Assembly (NCBI RefSeq): GCF_002838835.1
Contig: NZ_NHPP01000001.1
Coordinates: 124,001-188,000, forward strand
Direction: 5' to 3'
Source: Siphonobacter sp. SORGH_AS_0500
GTDB taxonomy: Bacteria; Bacteroidota; Bacteroidia; Cytophagales; Spirosomataceae
DNA length: 64,000 nucleotides
Positions 16,133-24,205 of the stretch are shown piece after piece. Position 1 is the first letter of the stretch, and each line of letters opens with the position of its first letter. The notes under the pieces were generated by a model. The model ran no database searches. It saw only the letters and a list, made by a program, of their open reading frames with translations, and was not told where the DNA came from. The position numbers and the translations under genes are program-made.

Positions 16133-17447
16133 TCACTCCAGTATTCTTTGCAAAAAGCCGCTCCTCAGCGGCTTTTTGCTTGGACTTTTATGCATGAGTA
16201 CCAGCTGGGCTCAACGCATCCGGGATTGTGCGTTTTCTCCGGTGTATCAACAGCAGGTTTTGAAGGTAAAAAACGCAACCATCTCCCGGCAGATTTTCGA
16301 AGATTCGATTCGGCATTACATCCAGAATAAAAAAAATCGGGGTGGCCGTACCGCTGAGAAAATTATTCGCATTCCCGTGGTCGTTCATGTGATCCATAAC
16401 AACCCTGATTCATTAACCATCGGCGGACGCGGAAACGCGAATATTTCGGTGGAGCAAATTGAGTCGCAAATCCGGGTCCTGAATGAAGATTATCGCCGGA
16501 AAGAAGGTACGAATGGCTATAATACCAATGCCGTAGGTGCTGACATGGAGATCGAATTCTACCTTGCCAATCGGGACCCTAACGGCAATGCGACTACGGG
16601 AATCATTCGTCGGTATCGAAACAAATCCATTTATTCGATTGATACGGATTTGGAAACAGTTAGTGCCACAAGCTACTGGCCTTCTGACCATTACCTGAAT
16701 ATCTGGGTCTTACCCGACATTTATTCGTACCTGGGTTATGGACAATTTCCAGCTTCCACCTCGGTTCCCGGCTTAAGTTCTTACTTTCAGGATTATGCCC
16801 ATACGGATGGTATTTTCGTGGCTCACCAATACTTTGGTTCTACTGGAGATCTGGCTGATCAATCTTACGCATTGGGCCGAACGGTTACCCACGAAGTAGG
16901 CCACTGGCTGGGGTTGATTCACACCTGGGGCGATGAATATTGCGGTACTGATTACTGCGATGACACTCCCCCCACGGAATCGTCTAACAACACCCGCTTT
17001 TGTAACGACCGCTACTCCAACTGCGTTTCAGGACAGACCACGCGAAATATGATTGAAAATTACCTTGATTATTCGCCCGATGCTTGTATGAATGTTTTTA
17101 CCCAGGATCAGAAAAATCGGGTGCGGGCCGTTTTAGAGTTAAGTCCCCGCCGAAAACAGTTGGTTAATGCTAATAATTCGCTCGAAGAAACCTCAACGCT
17201 ACAACTGAAGGTTTACTCGAACCCAATTCAGAATAAGATACTTTATTTTGACGCTACTTTTCAGGGATTACATTCGGTCAAATATCAACTCACTAATACG
17301 CAGGGCCATACTTTGTTTCATTCAGAAGCAAACAATCAGCCCAGCAGTAGTTACTCAATCCCGGTCGGGCAATTAACCCCAGGTACCTACATTTTAACCT
17401 TTGCGACGGAATCCGAGAAAGCGAGCCATCGCATTGCGGTCCCTTAA
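16116..17447 (+). CDS. secreted zinc metalloprotease, M43 (pappalysin-1/cytophagalysin) family, with T9SS C-terminal domain
   Basis: The 443-residue protein has a signal peptide built on KKPLLSGFLLGLLCMSTSWA and a propeptide. The M43 catalytic domain has the extended zinc motif HEVGHWLGLIHTWG, where three His bind zinc and Glu is catalytic. The disulphide-type region CGTDYCDDTPP and the Met-turn region (NYLDYSPDACMNVFTQDQ) follow. The last 80 residues (LQLKVYSNPIQNKIL to the end) are a type A T9SS sorting domain, so it is probably exported to the surface or medium. The chosen ATG overlaps the phoH stop by 17 bases. An intrinsic terminator lies within the signal-peptide codons. Confidence 0.88.
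   Translation: MNQKDSHSSILCKKPLLSGFLLGLLCMSTSWAQRIRDCAFSPVYQQQVLKVKNATISRQIFEDSIRHYIQNKKNRGGRTAEKIIRIPVVVHVIHNNPDSLTIGGRGNANISVEQIESQIRVLNEDYRRKEGTNGYNTNAVGADMEIEFYLANRDPNGNATTGIIRRYRNKSIYSIDTDLETVSATSYWPSDHYLNIWVLPDIYSYLGYGQFPASTSVPGLSSYFQDYAHTDGIFVAHQYFGSTGDLADQSYALGRTVTHEVGHWLGLIHTWGDEYCGTDYCDDTPPTESSNNTRFCNDRYSNCVSGQTTRNMIENYLDYSPDACMNVFTQDQKNRVRAVLELSPRRKQLVNANNSLEETSTLQLKVYSNPIQNKILYFDATFQGLHSVKYQLTNTQGHTLFHSEANNQPSSSYSIPVGQLTPGTYILTFATESEKASHRIAVP
16150..16179 (+). terminator. terminator hairpin embedded in the protease signal-peptide codons
   Basis: A perfect 13-bp stem (GCAAAAAGCCGCT / AGCGGCTTTTTGC, loop CCTC) whose right arm contains T5. It lies 17 bases after the phoH stop, where a phoH terminator would be expected, but inside the next open reading frame. 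Confidence 0.75.
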
Positions 17448-17524
17448 CCATTAGCTAAGTATACTCAGTTTTAGCAAGGATTCGTGAAAATAGATTTCAA
17501 CTTTGAAGCCTAAAAAATGACTTC

Positions 17525-19612
17525 ATGCGTTGGAATCTATTTCCTTTTTTAAGGTATGTAATAGCCCTCTCTGCGGGTACTCTACTCTACCATTGGGGGC
17601 ACTTCTCCTTTCAAACTTTTCTGATCATTTCAGGAACGGCGTTGATCGCATTCCTGGGGCTTCAGTTTACTACCGTCGGAATCAAATGGCTTGGCGGTCT
17701 GGCGGGAACGGTATTCTGTATGGGTTTAGGAGGATTGATTACTCACACCTCCGATGAAAAACTTGCGATTAACCATTTTACACCTCTTCAGGATTCTGTT
17801 ATAGCCTACCGGGCGGTTTTGTCCTCTGCCGTTGAGAAAAAGCCCAGCACCTACCGAGTTATTGCGGAGATCAATGCCGTAAAAGTTCAACATGAATGGC
17901 GGGAGACTCAGGGAAAAATACTTCTGTTTATCGACCGGACCATTACGCATAAGCCCAGGTATGGCGACGTATGGCTCATTCGCAAAAGACCGGAGTTAGT
18001 CGAACCACCTTCTAATCCCGATGAATTCAATTATCAGGCTTATCTGGGTTACCAGGGCATTTACCATCAGCAATATGTACACGCCTTTGATTTTGCCCGG
18101 CTTGGTAACCATCCCCCTTCGGTGTTACTCAATTTAGCCTACACGATCAATGATAAAGCATCATCCCTACTGGCAGAGAAACTGCCCTCAAGACAGGAAT
18201 ACGCCGTAGCGGCTGCCATGTTATTGGGCGTTCGGGAAGAACTTGATTATGAGTTGCTCCAGGCTTATTCCGCTGCCGGTGCCATTCATACACTTTCCGT
18301 TTCCGGGATGCACGTGGGTATCCTTTTTCTGGTGTTAAGTTGGTTACTAACACCCCTGCGAAAAGGATCCAGTCACCAAAAGTGGCTCTTTGCCAGTATA
18401 GTTACTTCGTTCCTCTGGGGATACGCTTTGGTAACGGGTTTATCTGGCCCAGTGCTACGATCGGCCATTATGCTGAGTGTCTTTGTCTGGAGTGATACCT
18501 TTCGACTCAGCCGAAATGCGTTTAATACCCTGGCCTTTTCCGCTTTTCTCATTCTGCTTTTCAGCCCTTACAGCTTGTTTCAAATGGGCTTTCAGCTTTC
18601 CTACCTTTCCGTGGCAGGAATCATGTACCTCTATCCCAAGCTGCATTGGCTCTGGAAATTTGATAACCCCTTGGGGGCCGAACTTTGGAGTTTATCCTGC
18701 GGAGCCGTGGCCGCACAGGTGGTGACTTATCCGCTGGCGGTTTATTACTTTCATCAGTTTCCTACGTATTTTCTAGTGGTCAATCCGTTGGTAATGGCCT
18801 TTTCCAGTCTGGGGTTAATCGTAGGTATGGCGTATCTAATCTTCGCCAGCGTTCCGGTTCTCAATGACTTTCTGTTGTATGTATTAAAATTATCCTTCGG
18901 TGGCTTAAACGTAGTAGTGAAAGCAACCGAGCATCTACCCGGAGCTTTATGGAATAATCTGCTGATCACCCCTGTGCAATTGGTAATCATTTACGGAGTT
19001 ATCCTGATGATTTTGATGCTTTTTCTAAAAAGGCAAAAAGCCTATTTATGGGGCGGATTGGGGCTCGTCATTCTATTTTCGTTCAGCAAGGTATATGCCT
19101 TTACGCAACATCGACAACAGCAAATTATCTGCATTCACCACCTTAAAAAGCATACCGCTATTAGTCTGATCAAAGGCAGAAAGCTACACCTACTGGCTGA
19201 TTCAGCTTTATATGGCGATACCAGAACTCAATCCTTACACCTGGTGCCTTTCTGGATTAATCATGATATACGTTCCAAAGAATCAGGCGTAACGCCGACT
19301 CATGTCCGTCCCATTCCTTACGGGAATTACATTGAGTGGCAATCCAGAAGTATCGTTTGGATACATAAAGAAATTCCTAAGTACACTTCGTTTTCCATCA
19401 ACCAATCGTTCGATATTTTGCTCCTCACCAATAATGCGATTCGTTACCCAGGTGATTGGATAAAACAGGTTTCAATGAAACAAGTGGTACTGGACGTAAC
19501 GAACAGCAAAAGCGTTACCAAACGTTGGGTAGAAACTTGCAGAAGATTACGTATTCCCTGTTATGATATTCGAACTTCAGGGGCTTTTGTATACGGTTAT
19601 GAAGGAATGTAA
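17525..19612 (+). CDS. ComEC/Rec2 family competence protein (membrane channel)
   Basis: The 695-residue polytopic membrane protein has an N-terminal DUF4131-type region with two or three helices and a soluble OB-like part (about 75-160). The Competence domain follows: EYAVAAAMLLGVREELD, then SAAGAIHTLSVSGMHVGIL, then LSGPVLRSAIMLSVFVW and GFQLSYLSVAGIMYL. ComEC forms the inner-membrane pore for single-stranded DNA uptake during transformation. The roughly 190-residue C-terminal part lacks the HxHxDH metal site of the beta-lactamase-like nuclease domain found in longer homologues. No other competence genes are next to it. Confidence 0.88.
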   Translation: MRWNLFPFLRYVIALSAGTLLYHWGHFSFQTFLIISGTALIAFLGLQFTTVGIKWLGGLAGTVFCMGLGGLITHTSDEKLAINHFTPLQDSVIAYRAVLSSAVEKKPSTYRVIAEINAVKVQHEWRETQGKILLFIDRTITHKPRYGDVWLIRKRPELVEPPSNPDEFNYQAYLGYQGIYHQQYVHAFDFARLGNHPPSVLLNLAYTINDKASSLLAEKLPSRQEYAVAAAMLLGVREELDYELLQAYSAAGAIHTLSVSGMHVGILFLVLSWLLTPLRKGSSHQKWLFASIVTSFLWGYALVTGLSGPVLRSAIMLSVFVWSDTFRLSRNAFNTLAFSAFLILLFSPYSLFQMGFQLSYLSVAGIMYLYPKLHWLWKFDNPLGAELWSLSCGAVAAQVVTYPLAVYYFHQFPTYFLVVNPLVMAFSSLGLIVGMAYLIFASVPVLNDFLLYVLKLSFGGLNVVVKATEHLPGALWNNLLITPVQLVIIYGVILMILMLFLKRQKAYLWGGLGLVILFSFSKVYAFTQHRQQQIICIHHLKKHTAISLIKGRKLHLLADSALYGDTRTQSLHLVPFWINHDIRSKESGVTPTHVRPIPYGNYIEWQSRSIVWIHKEIPKYTSFSINQSFDILLLTNNAIRYPGDWIKQVSMKQVVLDVTNSKSVTKRWVETCRRLRIPCYDIRTSGAFVYGYEGM

Positions 19613-19759
19613 AACCATCTCAAAAGATGGCTCCATTCAGACACCTAAATTTTTCTAAAAAAATAGGTTTAAAACCTACAGACTTACTCTATTAAAAGCA
19701 TGAATCTAAGTATTATTTCTCACGTATAAACACCCAAAATAAGGGGATTTAGATAAAGG

Positions 19760-19836
19760 GTTTTGTATTTAGTTGATAAGCTTTTAGTATTGAAGACGCA
19801 TATACCTAGGTACCGCCTACGCACATTTAACTATTT
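19760..19836 (+). repeat. leader-region repeat, copy 1
   Basis: The segment upstream of the lipoprotein gene at 19845 is similar to 20560-20636. Shared words include TTTTGTA, CTTTTA, TATTGAAG and TTTAACTATT in the same order and spacing. It looks like a duplicated promoter or 5' leader. Confidence 0.55.
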
Positions 19837-19844
19837 GAATTCTT

Positions 19845-20420
19845 ATGCTCAAACATGTATTGTTTGCAGTATTCCTGCTCTCTATTTTCTCATGTAACCA
19901 TGAGCTTACCAAAGAGGAAACTTGCGAAAAACTTGATTCATCCTTAAGAAAACATCTTGAAGATCTTGCTTTTAAAGGTAACTACCCATGTACGATCTAT
20001 GAACTTAGAACCGTAGACTTTGAAGAAGTTAGCGATAACTACCTTGACTCTATGCGGCTGACTACTAACTATCAGGATTATGAAGATTACAAAAGTCTGC
20101 TTGAATCAACCATTGAACTTGCCCAAACAGAATCATCCCAAGCCAACCTGTACTTAGAAACGTTTGGTAAGGGTTCTTTATCAGATATTTCCAGAGAAGA
20201 CGCCCAGAAACATATAAATGAAGCTACGCAATATAAAGATTCGCTAGTAGCCATTATTAAAAGAGATTCCGTCATAAAAGCACGAATAGCTTTAAGAAAA
20301 CATGCGGAAAGAAAGTATTTTAAAACCAAAACTTTCCTAAAAGCCACCCTCGGCGATCATAACAAGCTTGATACCGTAAACTACATTTTTACCAAAGACT
20401 TTAAACCCGTTATTAATTAA
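19845..20420 (+). CDS. putative lipoprotein of unknown function
   Basis: The 191-residue protein starts MLKHVLFAVFLLSIFSCNH. That is a lipoprotein signal peptide with a lipobox ending at Cys17, so it is probably anchored in a membrane. The rest is rich in charged residues and predicted helices (ETCEKLDSSLRKHLEDL, QKHINEATQYKDSLVAII, ARIALRKHAERKYFK), with no motif I recognise. It lies at the start of an AT-rich accessory stretch. Its upstream leader is repeated in front of a decayed open frame 800 bases further on. Confidence 0.65.
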   Translation: MLKHVLFAVFLLSIFSCNHELTKEETCEKLDSSLRKHLEDLAFKGNYPCTIYELRTVDFEEVSDNYLDSMRLTTNYQDYEDYKSLLESTIELAQTESSQANLYLETFGKGSLSDISREDAQKHINEATQYKDSLVAIIKRDSVIKARIALRKHAERKYFKTKTFLKATLGDHNKLDTVNYIFTKDFKPVIN

Positions 20421-20835
20421 AGTAAATAGGTTACCTGATATACCGGCTACGAAAAAGTTAATTATTTTGAGGGCTTCTACAGTAAGGCAAGTAATAAAAG
20501 CAAAACCTAAGTATTCTTACCCACGTTCAAATAATATAAATGAAAGATTTCAGATAAAATATTTTGTAATATTTTAACAATCTTTTAATATTGAAGTTTA
20601 TATGTAAACAGTACTACCTTTCAACTTTAACTATTCGCCCTTTGTACCGCCTAATTATTCTTGCCTCTTTCCTGATCTTAAGGACAAAAATCTCTTTCTC
20701 ACAAGGAATCTGTAAAACAGAATTTTAAATAATTTAGGACAACTGGTTACTTCACCTAAAGCGTTGGTTTGATAATGGACTTTCCAGTGCTACTACTCAG
20801 AAGTTTTAAAGTAATATAATTCAACTAATTCCTTC
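20421..20835. other. gene-free AT-rich spacer with duplicated leader and ORF remnant
   Basis: This 415-base stretch has no intact gene. It holds the second copy of the leader repeat (20560-20636). Directly after it comes a short open frame from the TTG at 20642 reading LYRLIILASFLIL, then SFSQGICKTEF and a stop. That looks like the signal peptide of a lost secreted protein. Confidence 0.5.
20560..20636 (+). repeat. leader-region repeat, copy 2
   Basis: This copy matches 19760-19836 in order and spacing of several words (CTTTTAATATTGAAG against CTTTTAGTATTGAAG, and TTTAACTATT). It precedes the signal-peptide-like remnant rather than an intact gene. Confidence 0.55.
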
Positions 20836-21343
20836 ATGAAGAAGTTTTCCTTATTTGCATTATTGTTAAGTTTATTTCTAATCCTTTCCTGCTCCAAAGA
20901 CACAGAGCGTTACGAGTATCTCATTGAATATATCATTACAGGGAATACTACTCCTATAACAATAGTGTACAATAATGAAAACGATGTACTAGATACGGTT
21001 ACCGTTACCTCTCTTCCTTACAAGATTCAATTAAGAAAAAATACGATTGAGAAGACCTGATTACAAGCCTGGAAGCATACTAATGCAGGTACTATCACAG
21101 TAGAAACCCGCTATAAGGGCAAAACGGTTAAAACTCAACGTACGGAGCGTGAACATGGTCAGGTCCATATCCTCATCATAAAAGAAAATGACATTCTAGC
21201 TATTGAACAACAGCCTGAAGAATGGGAATGCGGAACCTACAACGGAAATCGTCTTCGCACGGGTCCAAAAGGTGGTTGTTATTACATTAACAGTAATGGC
21301 AATAAAACCATATGTTGACCGGGGGCATTGTAACTGCCAGTAA
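20836..21343 (+). pseudogene. decayed lipoprotein gene (internal stop plus frameshift)
   Basis: The frame starts MKKFSLFALLLSLFLILSCSKD, a lipoprotein signal with lipobox Cys. It continues as a small beta domain (YLIEYIITGNTTPITIVYNNEND) and meets TGA at 21058-21060. In the same frame coding-like sequence goes on for 85 codons (LQAWKHTNAGTITVETRYKG and further). It reaches TGPKGGCYYINSNGNKT before a second stop at 21316. Omitting one base near 21310 restores the tail TYVDRGHCNCQ ending at 21341-21343. A GPxGGxYYINSNGNK-type tail is recurrent in Bacteroidota secreted proteins as I recall. Two independent lesions suggest a true pseudogene. Confidence 0.7.
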
Positions 21344-21376
21344 TTTTATAAAATTATTAAATGTATTTAATTTCCT

Positions 21377-22102
21377 ATGAAACACCTTTACACTCTCCTA
21401 TTTTTCCTCTCCACCTATTCTAGCTATGCTCAGGTAGCCATAGGTACGGAAACACCCGATCCCAGTGCTCAGTTAGAAATAAGCTCAACGGATAAAGGGC
21501 TACTTATTCCAAGGATAACCTATGCCAACCGCCCCGGTAGCCCAGGCAAGCTAGCGGCTACAGCTGGTCTAATCATCTATCAAACCGATAATGATCCGGG
21601 ATTTTATTTTTACGATGGTAACGTATGGGAAAAGATAGTTAAGAAGTCAGAGCTTCCTACGCTCAGTTACATGGATGCTACGCTTACATTTGGACCACAA
21701 GCTACAAGGTTTATAGCTTGGAATGGGTTTAGTGATTATCCTCTACCATTCACCGTACAAAGCTCCTCCCCGGATATTACCCTCAATGCCGATAGTACTA
21801 CCTTTGTCATCCAAAAAGGAGGCGTTTATTCCATCGAATATTGCATTAACGCCGAAACCATTTCTGGAAATTCATCTATAATTGAATTCAGAATCAACGG
21901 AAAGTTAGAAAGTCCGCTTACAGGCATAGCAACTTTGAAGACCCCAAGGGTATTAATTACAAGAATAGTACGGATTGAACCTAACTCAACCATTAGAATA
22001 AAAGTCAGTCCCAGCTACGTCGAGAATAGAATAGCCCCTACTGTAATGGACTTTTATCCCCTTGGAACGAAGGGATATATTAAAATAACCAAGCTTCAAT
22101 AA
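21377..22102 (+). CDS. secreted protein with conserved head domain and beta-sandwich tail (paralogue of 24206-24982)
   Basis: The 241-residue protein has a signal peptide (MKHLYTLLFFLSTYSSYA) and a head domain at about 19-95 (QVAIGTETPDPSAQLEI, GLLIPRITYANRPGSPGK, IIYQTDNDPGFYFYDGN). This head recurs in many Bacteroidota surface proteins that carry fibre-like tails. The C-terminal half (FVIQKGGVYSIEYCINAET, IRIEPNSTIRIKVSP) looks like a C1q/TNF or BclA-type jelly roll. There is no lipobox and no obvious T9SS tail. A paralogue with a nearly identical head but different tail lies 2.1 kb downstream. The ligand and role are unknown. Confidence 0.75.
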   Translation: MKHLYTLLFFLSTYSSYAQVAIGTETPDPSAQLEISSTDKGLLIPRITYANRPGSPGKLAATAGLIIYQTDNDPGFYFYDGNVWEKIVKKSELPTLSYMDATLTFGPQATRFIAWNGFSDYPLPFTVQSSSPDITLNADSTTFVIQKGGVYSIEYCINAETISGNSSIIEFRINGKLESPLTGIATLKTPRVLITRIVRIEPNSTIRIKVSPSYVENRIAPTVMDFYPLGTKGYIKITKLQ

Positions 22103-22433
22103 ATCTTATCTAGCTAAAATGTCAAGAGTAATATCTGGTGCAGGTAGTTTCTAAGGAGTGGCGACTCACCCACCTCATTTAAGCATGCAACTGCGTTTAC
22201 TTACCCCCTGAACACATTAACATTAGAGAGATAAGCCGGTCGTTCTGGTCTCTTCGCTGCTCAACGGAGAGACTAGCGACAGGCATAGCCAAAGCTCGGG
22301 TGTGGTCTATTCGTTAATAATACCAGTTTTTTATATCCGAAATTCAGCAGGGGGCCTAAACGCAGAAAACCCGATAAACCAGCTTTTACAGCCGATTTAT
22401 CGGGTTTATCTCGGGTTTTACCCCTCACGAGAG
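22103..22433. other. gene-free spacer with hairpins
   Basis: This 331-base spacer holds no open frame I can support. A 9-bp hairpin (GTCTCTTCG / CGGAGAGAC, 22248-22273) and the probable tRNA-Leu terminator at 22367-22407 are the only structured parts. The rest shows no motif I recognise. Confidence 0.5.
22367..22407 (-). terminator. hairpin downstream of tRNA-Leu
   Basis: A 12-bp stem (AAACCCGATAAA / TTTATCGGGTTT) lies 27 bases past the tRNA 3' end on the minus strand. The T-tract after it is short (GTTTTC). Confidence 0.6.
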
Positions 22434-22517
22434 TGACGTTGGGGAGACTCGAACTCCCATGCCGGAACCGGCACTACCCCCTCAAAGTAGCGTGTCTACC
22501 AATTCCACCACAACGCC
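22434..22517 (-). tRNA. tRNA-Leu (anticodon GAG)
   Basis: An 84-nt class II tRNA on the minus strand. Acceptor GGCGTTG pairs with CAACGTC, with discriminator A. The anticodon stem is CTACT / GGTAG around loop TTGAGGG. A variable arm (TGCCGG-TT-CCGGCA) and T-arm GGAGTTCGAGTCTCC follow. CCA is not encoded. Confidence 0.95.
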
Positions 22518-22534
22518 CTTTGTTTAATGTGGTG

Positions 22535-22565
22535 CAAAAGTATAGATTTTTAGAAGCGAATGCAA
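22535..22565 (-). promoter_or_regulatory. promoter of tRNA-Leu
   Basis: On the minus strand TTG (22563-22565), 20 bp, then TACTTTTG (22535-22542). It is nearly the same as the tRNA-Lys promoter, including ACTTGC before and GCAC after the boxes. Its -33 end lies just upstream of the divergent -7 box at 22577. Confidence 0.7.
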
Positions 22566-22576
22566 GTAGTGTATCG

Positions 22577-22584
22577 TATTTTTG
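22577..22584 (+). promoter_or_regulatory. -7 element for the DUF3127 gene
   Basis: TATTTTTG matches TAnnTTTG, 63 bases before the ATG at 22648, in the tRNA-Leu/DUF3127 divergent region. No clear -33 TTG. Confidence 0.4.
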
Positions 22585-22647
22585 CAGCAGCATTAGCACC
22601 AGTACCATGCTAGGTGCTGATAATCAAATCCTCTTATTGAAAAATAA

Positions 22648-23034
22648 ATGGCATTAGAAATCGAAGGTATCCTGCAACAAGTGTTGCCCGAAGTAAATGG
22701 AACCAGCAAAACAGGTAATCCCTGGGTAAAACAGGATTTCGTAATTGAAACCACGGAAGATCAATATCCGAAAAAAGTAAACTTCTCTCTTTGGGGAGAC
22801 AAAGTAGCAGATTTCAAACAGTACACAACCGGCGATAAAATCAAGGTTTCTTTTAACCTCGAATCGCGTGAGTATAACGGCCGTTGGTACACTGAAGCCA
22901 GAGCCTGGAAAGTAGAGCTGGTTGATAATAACGGATTCGTCGGCGGAGCTGGAAATCAATCTTCAGATATTCCTTCTATTCCCGCGTCTCCTCTCCTGCC
23001 TTCCGATAACGGCACGGACGATTTACCATTCTAA
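22648..23034 (+). CDS. DUF3127 domain-containing protein (predicted OB-fold)
   Basis: The 128-residue cytoplasmic protein is mostly one DUF3127 domain: MALEIEGILQQVLPEVNG, then WVKQDFVIETTEDQYPKKVNFSLWG, then VSFNLESREYNGRWYTEARAWKVE. The strand pattern and the acidic flexible tail ending DDLPF look like single-stranded DNA-binding proteins. In SSB the DDLPF-type tail recruits partners. The end GTDDLPF here is a striking match, so an SSB-like role is plausible but not shown. It stands alone with its own terminator. Confidence 0.82.
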   Translation: MALEIEGILQQVLPEVNGTSKTGNPWVKQDFVIETTEDQYPKKVNFSLWGDKVADFKQYTTGDKIKVSFNLESREYNGRWYTEARAWKVELVDNNGFVGGAGNQSSDIPSIPASPLLPSDNGTDDLPF

Positions 23035-23037
23035 GTA

Positions 23038-23074
23038 ACAAAAAGCGGTAGAGCCTTACTCTACCGCTTTTTGT
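23038..23074. terminator. bidirectional intrinsic terminator
   Basis: A 15-bp perfect stem (CAAAAAGCGGTAGAG / CTCTACCGCTTTTTG) lies between the convergent DUF3127 and elbB genes. Confidence 0.88.
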
Positions 23075-23758
23075 TTAGATGATTTCCAGCAATTTCTGCA
23101 CTGCTCGTTGGGTATTTTTTCGGATCCCTACGATGTCGGTTTCCATCATGTAACACGGAGCCGTGACTATTTTCAGTTTCTCATCAACAATGACTTCGTC
23201 GATGCCAGCTAATGCGTGCTGCGAACCTACACTTTCAATCCCCGCCGCAAAACCAGAAATGTCATAGGGTGAAGCTTCCTCGGTTGTGCCTAACGTCAGG
23301 AGTGGATGATATTCCGAACCTTCCAGTGCTTTCGCAATGACAACCGGACTCACGCAGAGGGAAGCAATGCCGACTTTATTCCGTACCGCTTTTAAAATAA
23401 GCTCTTTTACCTCCGGCAATACCTCAGCAGCCGGACCATTGAAAGCCCAGTTAGACAAATTTTTTGCTGCCCCAAATCCTCCCGGAATCAAAAGGCCATC
23501 CAGCTCTTCCAGGTTTAGCTCTTTCAAATCCTTCACCGCCCCCCGTGCAATACGAGCCGATTCGACCAGTACATTCCGCTGCTCGGACATTTCTTCTCCC
23601 GTGAGGTGATTGATTACATGATGCTGCATAATATTAGGAGCATAACACTGATAATCAGCTCCCAATTCTTTAATGGCAAGTAAAGCTAAGGTCGCTTCGT
23701 GGATTTCCGTTCCATCGTATACACCCGATCCGTGCAGAATAACTCCAATCTTCTTCAT
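23075..23758 (-). CDS. elbB: ElbB-like glyoxalase, class I glutamine amidotransferase-like fold
   Basis: The 227-residue protein starts KKIGVILHGSGVYDGTEIHEA and has DGLLIPGGFGAAKNLSNWA and VGIASLCVSPVVIAKAL. These are the blocks of the ElbB (SCRP-27A) branch of the DJ-1/PfpI superfamily, with a nucleophile Cys in ASLCVSP. E. coli ElbB has weak glyoxalase activity and was linked historically to isoprenoid output. The true physiological role is unsettled. It is a single gene, convergent with the DUF3127 gene. Confidence 0.87.
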   Translation of the reverse strand: MKKIGVILHGSGVYDGTEIHEATLALLAIKELGADYQCYAPNIMQHHVINHLTGEEMSEQRNVLVESARIARGAVKDLKELNLEELDGLLIPGGFGAAKNLSNWAFNGPAAEVLPEVKELILKAVRNKVGIASLCVSPVVIAKALEGSEYHPLLTLGTTEEASPYDISGFAAGIESVGSQHALAGIDEVIVDEKLKIVTAPCYMMETDIVGIRKNTQRAVQKLLEII

Positions 23759-24205
23759 GATTACTCTTTGGTTAGTGATGCAAAGAAAAGATCAATTCAT
23801 GAAGACAAAAATTAAAATACAGGTAATCTTTCCTAACTATTCTCAATCTATTCGATCATTAATTTCTTCAAACTTTATCCATTAACAAGCCAGAATCAGC
23901 TCATTGATCAAAGCTTAACTTTCCCGAAAATCTGTATTATTCATTTAATAAATATTAATTCCTATTCATTATAAAATTGGAATTTATTCAATCACAGGCT
24001 TTTGTTGATACATTAAATTGTGTCCTTACCAGTAATCTTAATAGAAGACGGCAAGGATATTATTATATCTTTTACTTATATAAATATGACTCATTAGAGG
24101 GCCTATTATTCTAAAATTATTTAGATACTTTATATGCATAGAAACCTAATTAATTAAGTCATATATCTTAAATTCGGCGGTTTTAAATTATAAGATTTTT
24201 CACCT
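23759..24205. other. AT-rich gene-free spacer
   Basis: This 447-base stretch upstream of the second paralogue is strongly AT-rich. It has no supported open frame, no clear TAnnTTTG promoter and no strong hairpin. It may simply hold promoters for the divergent elbB and the gene at 24206. Confidence 0.45.

Noticed and set aside
22434..22517. tRNA-Leu as an integration site for an island
   Set aside because: No repeated 3' tRNA fragment, integrase or phage gene is seen on either side.
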